Below are positions 5,949 to 13,287 of a stretch of DNA of 15,025 nt, in pieces. Numbering within the stretch: position 1 is the first letter of the stretch; each line of letters begins with the position of its first letter. Source of the DNA: CAYMJV01 sp964390545 (GTDB lineage: Bacteria > Desulfobacterota > BSN033 > UBA1163); assembly GCA_964390545.1 (NCBI GenBank), contig CAYMJV010000072.1, positions 1 through 15,025 of the forward strand, written 5' to 3'. A program made the position numbers and the translations under genes. The notes beneath the pieces are model-generated. The model ran no database searches. It was given only the letters and a program-made list of their open reading frames with translations, and had not been told where the DNA came from.

Positions 5949-6965
5949 ATGGAGACATCGTTGACGCACTCTGTGGAAAAAGAGCCTTTCGTCTACGAAA
6001 AGATCGTTACCCACAATGACTTTGATGGGTTGGTGAGTGCTGCCCTCTGTGCATGGGCCTTGAAAGTAGATCGGATTCGCTTTGCGGGACCCCTGACGAT
6101 CATCAAATCTCAAATGACGATTACCGAGAAAGACGTGGTCTGCGATCTCCCCTATCCCCTCGAGTGTGGCCTTTGGTTCGACCATCATGAAGGAAATCTT
6201 CAAGAGCTGGAATTGAGAAAGATTGATCCCGCATCCATTCCCGGTCGATTCGATCTAAAACCGAGCTGTAGTCGCGTGGTCTATGAATATTTTTCCGAAA
6301 GAACGGAGCTTCCATTTCACTTTCTAAAGTCAGTGGAAGAGGCAGATATCATCGACAGTTTTTCTTATGCCTCCTTGGAGGAATGGAGGAAAGAGACTCC
6401 TGGAACGGTGGTCGACCTGACCCTGAAGGTTCACTTTTCCTCTCCTGAGGATCAGGCCGCCTACATGAGAAACGTGGTCCAACAGTTGAGGGATCGCCCC
6501 ATGGAAGAGGTTTCTGACCTCCCGTTTGTCCAAAAACGCTTGAAACAGTATCGGGAAGAGGAAGAACGCATACGTCAGATCATCGAACATTCTTCCTCCT
6601 TCCTTGAACAGGATGGTTCGAAAGAGATGATCGTCATTGATCTCACGACATACCAGCGAAGGCCTCACCTCATCAAGAACCTGGCATTCCTCATTTACCC
6701 TCAGGCACTAGGAGTCCTGGAGGTCTACAATCTCCTCGATCGGGGGGTCAAGAGCAATCACCTCGGTTTCTCCATGTCCCTTTCCATCAATGGGAATAGG
6801 GGGGGACACACGAAAAATATCGGAGAGATCATGCGAACGCTCAACATTGGAGATGGCCATCCAGGGGCAGCTTCAGGGACAGCACGGTGCAGTTCAAAGC
6901 AGGAGATGTTAAAGAAAAAGAAAGAAATGTTGAATCAGATCTTTAAACTCTGGTCTTCCCAGTAG
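5949..6965 (+). CDS. DHH-family phosphoesterase (DHH/DHHA1)
   Basis: A 338-residue predicted metal-dependent phosphohydrolase. The N-terminal DHH domain shows HNDFDG (residues 22-27), an aspartate in CDLPYP (D66), and the name-giving DHH at 78-80. The C-terminal DHHA1-like part carries GGHTKNIGE followed by DGHPGAASG, the glycine-histidine substrate-binding motif. Members of this superfamily include nanoRNases, cyclic-dinucleotide phosphodiesterases, RecJ and exopolyphosphatases. The exact substrate is not readable here; no GGDEF, PAS or CBS domain is fused, so a cytoplasmic nucleotide or oligonucleotide phosphodiesterase is the best guess. The start is placed at the ATG at 5949 instead of a TTG at 5910, because the TTG lies inside the divergent promoter palindrome. 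Neither has a clear SD, and the predicted transcript start near 5945 would make the message nearly leaderless. It is transcribed away from fur, so joint control is possible. Confidence 0.82.
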   Translation: METSLTHSVEKEPFVYEKIVTHNDFDGLVSAALCAWALKVDRIRFAGPLTIIKSQMTITEKDVVCDLPYPLECGLWFDHHEGNLQELELRKIDPASIPGRFDLKPSCSRVVYEYFSERTELPFHFLKSVEEADIIDSFSYASLEEWRKETPGTVVDLTLKVHFSSPEDQAAYMRNVVQQLRDRPMEEVSDLPFVQKRLKQYREEEERIRQIIEHSSSFLEQDGSKEMIVIDLTTYQRRPHLIKNLAFLIYPQALGVLEVYNLLDRGVKSNHLGFSMSLSINGNRGGHTKNIGEIMRTLNIGDGHPGAASGTARCSSKQEMLKKKKEMLNQIFKLWSSQ

Positions 6966-7277
6966 GTTTCCCATTTACGAAACTGCCGCAGAATGCCCCG
7001 CTCTTTGGGCGGGGATGAATGCAGCGATTTCAAAAACCCGATAGGCCGGACATTCTTGTCCGGCACCCGCATTTTCGCCGAGACTGGAAAGTCTCGGCTA
7101 TCCGTGAAGCGCCGCCGTGCCTGTCCCGTCCTGACGGGATGCCTGCCTGCCGGTAGGCAGGGGTGGAGAGCTTCAGCGCCGAATCTCAATGTCACTGGAT
7201 ATAAACTCGACAGATGGGGATAAAGGCGATAGAAACGGTTAGGTGTTGAAAGATACAAGAGAAAGGGAGGTATGGTC
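6966..7277. repeat. Gene-free region with five clustered short hairpins
   Basis: Perfect or near-perfect hairpins follow each other: CCCCGC/GCGGGG (6996-7001, 7009-7014); GCCGGACA/TGTCCGGC (7045-7052, 7057-7064); GCCGAGACT/AGTCTCGGC (7077-7085, 7090-7098, loop GGAA); TCCCGT/ACGGGA (7124-7129, 7134-7139); CCTGCCT/AGGCAGG (7142-7148, 7155-7161). None is followed by a T run. The open frames across this region are repeat-derived and lack coding character, so I call no gene. The last 110 bases lead up to the SYLF gene and end in the strong ribosome-binding site AGGGAGG; no clear promoter was found. Confidence 0.75.
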
Positions 7278-7856
7278 ATGAAAGGAAAAAGTTTGGTTTC
7301 GACCCGAAAGGGTAACCCGACACCAGTCTTGGTGATATGGCTGATCGTTATGTTCGTTTTCTTTTTCGTTCCCGTTTCTTATGCTGCAACAGCTAAGGAA
7401 ATCGAGTCGAACGTCGATAGCGCCTTAAAGCTTTTTAACGACGTGAAAGGGGGGAAGGAATTTCTTCAGAAGGCGAAGGGTGTTCTCGTCCTTCCCGGAG
7501 TCTTCAAAGCAGGACTGATTGTCGGGGGGGAATACGGTGAAGGGGCTTTGCGAATCGGAGGAAAGACGGTCGATTACTATAGCATTGTCGCAGGATCCTT
7601 TGGCCTCCAGATAGGAGCTCAGAAGAAAAATGTCATCATCGTTTTCATGGACGAGGAGGCCCTTAAGAATTTTCGTGCCAGTGCTGGCTGGAAGGTCGGT
7701 GCCGACGGATCGGTGGCAGCGATCAATATCGGTGCAGGGACCTCCGTTGATACGACTCAGATCAAGGAAACGATTGTCTCTGTCATCTTTGGTCAGAAGG
7801 GATTGATGGCAAACGCCACCATCGAAGGCGCCAAGCTCACCAAAATAGTTAGGTGA
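7278..7856 (+). CDS. Exported SYLF/Ysc84 (DUF500)-domain protein
   Basis: A 192-residue protein with an N-terminal signal sequence: basic start MKGKSLVSTRK, a hydrophobic core at about residues 17-33, and a likely cleavage site after SYA. The rest matches the SYLF (Ysc84 actin-binding / DUF500) fold, with the block FLQKAKGVLVLPGVFKAG, then GGEYGEGAL, and a glycine-rich core ending in IVSVIFGQKGLMANATIEG. In eukaryotes this domain binds phosphoinositides; in bacteria these small periplasmic or outer-membrane-associated proteins (lipid-binding by homology) have no settled role. The ATG at 7278 is chosen over 7272 because AGGGAGG (7264-7270) is 7 bases from the former but touches the latter almost directly. 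It is a single gene convergent with the respiratory cluster and does not look functionally tied to its neighbours. Confidence 0.88.
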   Translation: MKGKSLVSTRKGNPTPVLVIWLIVMFVFFFVPVSYAATAKEIESNVDSALKLFNDVKGGKEFLQKAKGVLVLPGVFKAGLIVGGEYGEGALRIGGKTVDYYSIVAGSFGLQIGAQKKNVIIVFMDEEALKNFRASAGWKVGADGSVAAINIGAGTSVDTTQIKETIVSVIFGQKGLMANATIEGAKLTKIVR

Positions 7857-7908
7857 GAGGTCATCAAACGACTTCTCAGCGGTGCCTCAGAGCGATGACC
7901 TCCTTTTC
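7857..7908 (+). terminator. Possible terminator between convergent genes
   Basis: GAGGTCATC (7857-7865) and GATGACCTC (7894-7902) form a perfect 9-bp inverted repeat with a 28-base loop, beginning right after the SYLF stop codon and followed by a short T run (7904-7907). The right arm lies inside the 3' end of the convergent NrfD-type gene. The long loop and short T run make it a weak candidate. Confidence 0.35.
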
Positions 7909-9138
7909 ATATTCGGTATGAGTGAATTCCCCGGTGACAATAGGAATGGCCACCTTCATCAAAAGCGTAAAGATCAGCAGCCCTAAGGCCCAGATGCCGA
8001 AGGACACGGTCAGCTCCAATAGGTTGGGAATATATTCATAAATCTCACCCAGAGGATCTGGCACGAACCCAGGGATCACGAAACCCGGGCCCTTTTCAAT
8101 CCACACTCCGATAATGATCAGCAAACAACCCAGATTGAGGGTGGTCAGTCGTTTTCGCGTGGAGGGGACGAGGAAGATAAAAAAGGCTATGACATTCATC
8201 GACATGGCGGCCCAGATCCAGGGCACAAGGAGATTGTGGCCATGGAGGCCTTCGAAGAGGTATTCAAAAGCAGCAATATGGACCGAATTGGAGTAATACT
8301 CTTTAAAGATCTCTGACCCCAGGAGGAAGAGATTGAGAAACATGGCATAGGCAATCAGTTCTGCAATCTTGAAGAGGGCACTATCCTCCAGGTTGATGGC
8401 CGACACTTTTCTGATGATCTGGAAGATGAGGATAATGATCGCAGGTCCTGAGCAGAAGGCACTTGCCAGAAACCTCGGAGCAAGAATCGATGCATTCCAG
8501 AAAGGACGGGCGGGGAGGCCGTTATAGAGGAAAGCGGTGACGGTGTGAATCCCGACCGCCCAAGGAACGGAGATGAGGATGAAGGGGAGGATGAATTTCC
8601 AATTAGGTTCTTTCCGATAATAATATTTGACGAGCAGGTAGACCGGAATGAGAATATTTAAGAAGAAATATCCATTGAGGGCAAGGACATCCCAGGCCAG
8701 AAGCGATTCAGGAAAGTTCATTTCTCCAATGAAGGGAATCATGTGCCAGAAACGGTCGAGCCTCCCGAGATCAACCATGACAAAGAGGATCGCCATAATG
8801 ATAGAGGAGGCAGCAAAGAGTTCCCCGAGGATGACGATTTCTTTGATTGGCTTGAAATGGTAGATATAGGAGGGAATGACCAGCAGGACGGCAGCCGCAG
8901 CCGCTCCCACAAGATAGGTGAAATTGGCAATATAAAGGCCCCAGGAAACCTGGTCATTCATGTTCGTCGCGATTAACCCGACATCGTGTTGCTTTAAATA
9001 GAAGATAAAGCCCACAATGACAAAAAGGAGAAGGGTGAGACACCAGGCATAGTAGACTTTGCCCCCTCGGGTGACAAGGGTGAGGGTCCTCTTATAGAAA
9101 TGCCATGTCTCTTTCAAGATTTCTTGCAACTTTTCCAT
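7876..9138 (-). CDS. NrfD/DsrP-type integral membrane quinone-interacting subunit
   Basis: A 420-residue inner-membrane protein of the NrfD/PsrC family, which exchanges electrons with menaquinone and passes them to a partner ferredoxin. About ten hydrophobic segments can be counted, beginning near residues 28-47 (YAWCLTLLLF) and ending near 380-402 (IWALGLLIFTLLMKVAIPI). Blocks such as GLYIANF, FKPIKEIVILGE, VDLGRLDRFWHMIPFIGEMN, LAWDVLALNGY and ILAPRFLASAFCSGPA are those I associate with DsrP and related subunits of cytochrome-linked complexes. It is the third gene of a minus-strand operon and starts 8 bases after the stop of the ferredoxin gene. The order cytochrome, ferredoxin, NrfD matches DsrJOP, HmcABC-like, Nhc/Ohc and Geobacter Cbc4-type complexes. 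Direction of electron flow cannot be told from sequence. Confidence 0.9.
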   Translation of the reverse strand: MEKLQEILKETWHFYKRTLTLVTRGGKVYYAWCLTLLLFVIVGFIFYLKQHDVGLIATNMNDQVSWGLYIANFTYLVGAAAAAVLLVIPSYIYHFKPIKEIVILGELFAASSIIMAILFVMVDLGRLDRFWHMIPFIGEMNFPESLLAWDVLALNGYFFLNILIPVYLLVKYYYRKEPNWKFILPFILISVPWAVGIHTVTAFLYNGLPARPFWNASILAPRFLASAFCSGPAIIILIFQIIRKVSAINLEDSALFKIAELIAYAMFLNLFLLGSEIFKEYYSNSVHIAAFEYLFEGLHGHNLLVPWIWAAMSMNVIAFFIFLVPSTRKRLTTLNLGCLLIIIGVWIEKGPGFVIPGFVPDPLGEIYEYIPNLLELTVSFGIWALGLLIFTLLMKVAIPIVTGEFTHTEYEKEVIALRHR

Positions 9139-9146
9139 CTCTGTCT

Positions 9147-10052
9147 TTACGCTTCGAAGAAATAGTAAAATTTGGGCTCGGTATTCAGATCTTCCTTAAG
9201 CCGGAAGACCCTTTTGTTTTCGATGAGGTATCGAATCTCGCTCTTAGGGTCGAGAAGGTTTCCGAATTTCCGGGTCCCGGTGGGACAGGCTTCCACACAG
9301 GCCGGATATCTTCCTGATCTCACCCTCTGGATGCAGAAGGTGCATTTTTCCACAGCGCATTTCATCCTGGGTCTGTTTCCAAGGTAGTGAACCGAAGTGT
9401 TCAACTCCTCCGGGGGAATGTTCGGTTCGCCCCAATTGAAAACCCTCCCTTTATAGGGACATGCAGCCATGCAATATCTGCAACCGATACACCAATTGTA
9501 ATCAACGACCACCAACCCATCCGGTTCTTTCCAGGTAGCATGGACGGGGCATACTTTCACACAGGGAGGGTTCTCACAATGCTGGCACTGGACAGGCATA
9601 TAGAGAAACCCTTTCTCCGGCACAAGGTCAGGGTCATAGTAATGTTCAGAGTTTTCCAGATTGATCAGGTTTCCCTTCTTGAGCCTGATGACCCTGATCC
9701 ACTGGAGCTGGGGTTTAATCCGCGAGGAATTGTTTTCTTTATCGCAGGCATAAACACATCGTCTGCAACCGATGCAACGGGAAAGATCGAGACCATAACC
9801 CCAGAGAGTGTTGGGTAAGGCTTCCTGGATGCCAATTTGAAATTTCTTCCCATACTTTTGCAAGTATCTTTCTTCGAACTTTGCAATCAAGCGCTTTTTC
9901 TCTTCCGGTGTCATCTCCAGAAAATGCTTCTGAAGAAAATCCTCGAGCTCCTCTTTTTTGCAAGCGGGGAGGACGGGGAGAGACATGCCCGCAAGGGCAA
10001 CGAGTGAAAGGTTACGAATGAATTCTCTTCGTGTGTAATGGTTATCTTGCAT
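9147..10052 (-). CDS. Tat-exported periplasmic ferredoxin with four [4Fe-4S] clusters (DsrO/HmcB/NrfC-like)
   Basis: A 301-residue electron-transfer subunit. The N-terminus has a twin-arginine signal (RREFIRN, R8-R9) and a hydrophobic stretch ending in LPAC (C31), which may be a lipobox; the proline at -2 makes lipidation uncertain. Four cysteine groups follow: CIGCRRCVYAC (93-103), CQHCENPPCVKVC (156-168), CIGCRYCMAACP (188-199), and a split group with CAVEKCTFC then ACVEACP. This is the usual set of four [4Fe-4S] sites in DsrO, HmcB, NrfC and HybA. It should wire the NrfD-type subunit to the tetraheme cytochrome on the periplasmic side. The ATG at 10052 (GGCGGAAAG upstream) is preferred to a GTG at 10058. 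The start overlaps the end of the cytochrome gene by 11 bp, which supports a tightly coupled operon. Confidence 0.92.
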   Translation of the reverse strand: MQDNHYTRREFIRNLSLVALAGMSLPVLPACKKEELEDFLQKHFLEMTPEEKKRLIAKFEERYLQKYGKKFQIGIQEALPNTLWGYGLDLSRCIGCRRCVYACDKENNSSRIKPQLQWIRVIRLKKGNLINLENSEHYYDPDLVPEKGFLYMPVQCQHCENPPCVKVCPVHATWKEPDGLVVVDYNWCIGCRYCMAACPYKGRVFNWGEPNIPPEELNTSVHYLGNRPRMKCAVEKCTFCIQRVRSGRYPACVEACPTGTRKFGNLLDPKSEIRYLIENKRVFRLKEDLNTEPKFYYFFEA

Positions 10053-10554
10053 GTTCACTTTCCGCCGGTCTGTATGGGGGAGGCTCAGGTTTTATCGGTT
10101 TAAATTTGGGCTCATGAGGGTCATGGCAGTGGGCGCAGAGCAGGTAAGTTCGTTTGCCGGCGCCAGCAAAGTACCCCGTCCTTTTCCCGTGTATGCCTGC
10201 TTTCCAGTCCCTGTAAACATTTCCGTGACATTCACCGCAGAGCCGGTGACTTTCCGTAAAATTGATGAGCTCTCCGTTGTAGAGTTTTAGCTTATCCCGG
10301 TCTCTTGCATCGTGACAATCGAGACACCATCTCATCGTCTCCGCATGATGGAGCTTGATATCGGAATGTTCATCCTTCAGCGCCCTCTTTTTTCGGTTCA
10401 CCTCCAGGGAGCCATGGCAATTGCTGCAGGGAAACACACCCTCTGTCATGGGAGGAGGGGAGACGGGAAATTCTTGACTTGCACCACTCACAAAGGAGAC
10501 GAAATAGAATCCTGATAAGAATCCGAATGTAATCGCCAGTATCGTTTTTTTCAT
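10042..10554 (-). CDS. Periplasmic tetraheme cytochrome c
   Basis: A 170-residue secreted cytochrome. A Sec signal peptide (MKKTILAITFGF; hydrophobic to about residue 22) ends in SGA with a likely cut after A25. Four CxxCH heme-attachment motifs are present: CSNCH (43-47), CLDCH (77-81), CGECH (106-110) and CAHCH (140-144). Additional histidines at 63, 69, 70, 103, 122 and 147 could serve as distal ligands for bis-His hemes. The C-terminus is proline-rich (KPIKPEPPPYRP). It begins the three-gene operon and overlaps the ferredoxin gene. DsrJ, its positional counterpart in DsrMKJOP, is a triheme protein, so this one differs; tetraheme partners are found in Geobacter Cbc4-type and some menaquinol-oxidising modules. 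No strong ribosome-binding site lies before the ATG. I do not recognise a named family with certainty. Confidence 0.9.
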   Translation of the reverse strand: MKKTILAITFGFLSGFYFVSFVSGASQEFPVSPPPMTEGVFPCSNCHGSLEVNRKKRALKDEHSDIKLHHAETMRWCLDCHDARDRDKLKLYNGELINFTESHRLCGECHGNVYRDWKAGIHGKRTGYFAGAGKRTYLLCAHCHDPHEPKFKPIKPEPPPYRPAESEHAR

Positions 10555-10732
10555 TATGTATTGAACGGTGGGAGGAACGGGGATTCAGGCCTTTCAAAGT
10601 TGGCGTCCCCTATCGAAACCGAAAATTTTTTTAACATCTTTGGTGTCAAAATGCAAATTTTTGTTCTTAAGTCTCCTAGAATAGAGATCATTCCTTATTT
10701 CAAGGGATTCGGTCTCAATCTCGCCTTTTTGC
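10555..10732. other. Divergent intergenic region upstream of the cytochrome operon
   Basis: This part of the 381-bp gap between the divergent cytochrome and aapJ genes is AT-rich and has no believable coding sequence. On the minus strand TTGACA occurs near 10659-10664, but the region 17 bases downstream gives only a poor -10 (ATTTTC), so a cytochrome-operon promoter is not firmly located. No sigma-54 GG-N10-GC pattern was found. Confidence 0.4.
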
Positions 10733-10761
10733 TTGACATGCAACTCCGTTATTCGTATATT
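10733..10761 (+). promoter_or_regulatory. Consensus sigma-70 promoter for the aap operon
   Basis: TTGACA (10733-10738), a 17-base spacer and TATATT (10756-10761) match the vegetative promoter consensus at all but one position. Transcription would start near 10768, giving a leader of about 168 bases before aapJ. Confidence 0.8.
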
Positions 10762-10767
10762 CAACCC

Positions 10768-10935
10768 AATCAAAAGCGAGTTCTTATCGTTATCATCACC
10801 CGGCACGATTTTTGGGGAGAGGTCATCCTCGCTTGTTCTACTGCTCTTTAAACAAACCTGTTATAGCGAACAAAGCAGGATCGCCTTTGGGCGATCCAAG
10901 GAAGTAACCATTTAATCTGAAAGGAGGAATAGAGG
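10768..10935 (+). promoter_or_regulatory. Long 5' leader of aapJ with hairpin
   Basis: The predicted untranslated leader contains a perfect 8-bp hairpin, GGATCGCC (10878-10885) and GGCGATCC (10890-10897) with loop TTTG, and a strong ribosome-binding site AAAGGAGG (10920-10927) 8 bases before the ATG. The hairpin is not followed by a T run, so it is not a terminator by itself. The length leaves room for a regulatory RNA structure or operator, but I recognise no known riboswitch or leader-peptide motif. Confidence 0.5.
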
Positions 10936-11955
10936 ATGAAGGTTATCAAATGTTTTGCAGCGGTTCTAGTTTTAATGCTCCTGGCGACAGGCACTATGGC
11001 TGTCGCGGGAACCCTCGATGAAGTCCGTTCAAGAGGGGCTCTCACGGTGGGCGTGAATGGCGGAGTGGCTGGATTCAGCATGCCGGACGAAAAGGGCGTG
11101 TGGAAAGGCCTTGACGTGGATACGGCTAAAGCGATCGCCGCCGCGGTGTTTGGCGATGCAGACAAGGTGAAATATATCGCCGTAACAGCTGTCCAGCGCC
11201 TGCCCGCCCTTCAGTCGAAGGAGGTGGATGTCCTTTGCCGGAACACCACTGTCACCTTGACCCGTGAAACCGTGAATGGCCTCAATTTTGCTCATGTTAA
11301 TTACTATGACGGTCAGGGGTTTCTGATCTCCAAGAAAAAAGGTGTAAAGACTGCCAAAAAATTAAAGGGGGCCACCGTTTGCACGCTTCCGGGAACAACG
11401 ACAGAGATGAACGCGGCGGATTTCTTCCGGAAAAATGGGATGCCATGGAAACCCGTCGTCATTGAGAGCAACGCCGAGCTGAACAAAGCCTTTTTTGCTG
11501 GCCGCTGCGACTGTCTGACCTCTGACGCATCACAGTTGGCTGCAATACGTTCCGTGGCGCCAAATCCCGATGACTACATCATTTTACCTGAGATCATTTC
11601 CAAGGAGCCGCTTGCCCCTGTGGTCCGTCATGGAGACGATCAGTGGTACGACATCGTCAACTGGACAGTCAATGCCCTGCTCGAGGCCGAGGAACTGGGC
11701 ATTACCTCAAAGAATGTGGACGAGATGTTAAAGAACGCAGATCCCCAGATCCAGCGTTTCTTAGGGGTTTCCCCAGGCTATGGAAAGGCTCTTGGTCTCG
11801 ACGAAAAGTGGGCCTATAACATCATCAAGCAGGTGGGCAACTACGGCGAGGTGTTTGAGCGGAACGTGGGTCCCAAGACCCCGCTCAAACTTGAGCGAGG
11901 TCTCAATGACCTCTGGTCAAACGGTGGGCTCATGTATCCCTTCCCATTCAGATGA
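10936..11955 (+). CDS. aapJ: General L-amino-acid ABC transporter, periplasmic binding protein
   Basis: A 339-residue extracytoplasmic binding protein of the polar amino-acid family that captures amino acids and delivers them to the AapQ-AapM permease. The signal peptide (MKVIKCFAAVLVLMLL) has a probable cut after AVA at residue 24. The mature start TLDEVRSRGALTVGV is typical of family-3 binding proteins, and the AapJ-type hallmarks CRNTTVTLTRE, TVCTLPGTTTE, DCLTSDASQLAAIR and YIILPEIISKEPLAPVVRHGDDQW are visible. Length equals that of rhizobial AapJ (about 340). It has the best ribosome-binding site in the window and its own intrinsic terminator right after the gene, which would yield more binding protein than permease. 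The transporter class is known for broad amino-acid specificity; the true substrate range here is inferred. Confidence 0.94.
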   Translation: MKVIKCFAAVLVLMLLATGTMAVAGTLDEVRSRGALTVGVNGGVAGFSMPDEKGVWKGLDVDTAKAIAAAVFGDADKVKYIAVTAVQRLPALQSKEVDVLCRNTTVTLTRETVNGLNFAHVNYYDGQGFLISKKKGVKTAKKLKGATVCTLPGTTTEMNAADFFRKNGMPWKPVVIESNAELNKAFFAGRCDCLTSDASQLAAIRSVAPNPDDYIILPEIISKEPLAPVVRHGDDQWYDIVNWTVNALLEAEELGITSKNVDEMLKNADPQIQRFLGVSPGYGKALGLDEKWAYNIIKQVGNYGEVFERNVGPKTPLKLERGLNDLWSNGGLMYPFPFR

Positions 11956-11968
11956 TGCTTACATGCGG

Positions 11969-11999
11969 GGTGCCCCGTTTGCGGGGCACCTTTTTTTTT
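11969..11999 (+). terminator. Intrinsic terminator between aapJ and aapQ
   Basis: A 9-bp GC-rich stem, GGTGCCCCG (11969-11977) and CGGGGCACC (11982-11990) with loop TTTG, is followed by nine T (11991-11999). It sits 13 bases after the aapJ stop. Partial read-through would supply the downstream permease and ATPase genes. Confidence 0.95.
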
Positions 12000-12101
12000 G
12001 AACCAGGGTCAAACGGAAGACGACCAGCGAGGGGGAAAGAGTCTGTCCTAGGAAATGCCAGAACAAACTCCTTCCAGAAGTAACCGACCTTTTGAAAGAA
12101 A

Positions 12102-13286
12102 ATGAGAAGCTATAAGGACAGCGCGGGACCACAAAAGGTACCCTTTTGGCTTAACCCCAAGGTAAGGGCCATCCTGTTTCAATTCATGACCTTCGTTATA
12201 GTGGGGTTGCTGGCCTACTATCTCGTCTCCAACACTCTGATCAACCTGAAAAAACAAAATATTGCCACGGGGTTTAGCTTTTTCCACAAAGAATCCTCTT
12301 TTGAGATCGGTGAATCTCTGATCCCCTATTCAGCAGCCAACACATACGCCCGTGCCCTTCTGGTGGGTGCTCTCAATACCATCAAGGTCGCTTTCATTGG
12401 CGTCATCATCACTATTATCCTGGGCACATTCGTCGGAGTGGCAAGGCTTTCCAGCAATTGGCTTCTCTCAAAGCTGGCAGCCATCTACATTGAAGTCATG
12501 CAGGATATCCCTATCCTTCTGCAGTTATTTTTCTGGTACGCCATCTTTTATGAAACCCTGCCTTCTCCGCAGCAGGCCCTCAACCCGGGTGCAGGGATCT
12601 ACATGTCTAACCGCGGAGTGGCGTTTACCATCCCCGAAGGGCATCCCGCTCACCAATACATGCTTCTGGCCTTTGTGGCTGCGTGTATGATTGTTTATCT
12701 TATACGTCGCTGGGCAAGAAAGCGGCAGGAGAGAACAGGGCAGTTTTTCCCTACCTTCCGTGTCGGCATCGCTATCGTTCTTGTATTGCCTTTCATCACG
12801 TGGTTGGGATTCGGCGCCCCCATGAAGATGGACGCCCCCAAATTCATTGGATTTAACTTCCAAGGTGGATTGATGGTAAGTCCAGAGTTTATTGCCCTTC
12901 TGATGGGCCTCGTCCTTTATACAGCCGCTTTTGTGGCCGAGGTGGTCCGCGCCGGAATCCAGTCAGTCAGCAAAGGCCAAAGAGAGGCGGCCATGGCCAT
13001 CGGTCTCAGACCGGCTTTCGTGTTAAACCTGGTGATCTTACCCCAGGCCCTCAGGGTCATTGTTCCACCTTTGACCAGTCAGATGCTCAACCTGACAAAG
13101 AACAGTTCTTTGGCCGTAGCCATTGGTTACCCGGATTTTGTCTCTGTGGCCAACACAACGATCAATCAGACAGGACAGTCCATCGAAGGAGTCGCCCTCA
13201 TCATGGCGGTGTATCTGTTTTTCAGTCTGTCCACGTCAGCCTTTATGAACTGGTATAATAAGAGAGTCGCCCTTGTAGAGAGATAA
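12102..13286 (+). CDS. aapQ: General L-amino-acid ABC transporter, permease
   Basis: A 394-residue inner-membrane permease, one of two forming the AapQ-AapM channel. Hydrophobic segments begin at about residues 26-44, a periplasmic loop follows, and the conserved permease core starts around residue 83 (ARALLVGALNTIKVAFIGV, then DIPILLQLFFWY). A long central insertion including a further membrane segment (about 190-245) separates this from the second half, as is usual in AapQ. The EAA loop that docks with the ATPase reads VRAGIQSVSKGQREAAMAIGL near residues 284-304, followed by LPQALRVIVPPLTSQMLNLTKNSSLA. The ribosome-binding site is weak (GAAAG). The stop is one base before the aapM start, so the two permeases are translationally linked. 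No promoter of its own was found in the 102 bases after the aapJ terminator. Confidence 0.93.
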   Translation: MRSYKDSAGPQKVPFWLNPKVRAILFQFMTFVIVGLLAYYLVSNTLINLKKQNIATGFSFFHKESSFEIGESLIPYSAANTYARALLVGALNTIKVAFIGVIITIILGTFVGVARLSSNWLLSKLAAIYIEVMQDIPILLQLFFWYAIFYETLPSPQQALNPGAGIYMSNRGVAFTIPEGHPAHQYMLLAFVAACMIVYLIRRWARKRQERTGQFFPTFRVGIAIVLVLPFITWLGFGAPMKMDAPKFIGFNFQGGLMVSPEFIALLMGLVLYTAAFVAEVVRAGIQSVSKGQREAAMAIGLRPAFVLNLVILPQALRVIVPPLTSQMLNLTKNSSLAVAIGYPDFVSVANTTINQTGQSIEGVALIMAVYLFFSLSTSAFMNWYNKRVALVER

Positions 13287-13287
13287 C

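Noticed and set aside
6995..7161. CRISPR or tandem-repeat array at the hairpin cluster
   Set aside because: The hairpins differ in sequence, spacing is irregular, and no repeat-spacer pattern or cas gene is present.
6993..7223. 76-residue open frame across the hairpin cluster
   Set aside because: It consists of translated palindromes (for example CLPAGRQG), a common annotation artefact.
10800..10820. Possible sigma-54 promoter (GGCACG upstream of aapJ)
   Set aside because: The required GC element 10 bases after GG is missing; GG is found instead, and a better sigma-70 promoter lies upstream.
10561..10915. Short open frames in the cytochrome/aapJ gap
   Set aside because: No ribosome-binding site, low-complexity composition, and the region holds the aap promoter and leader.
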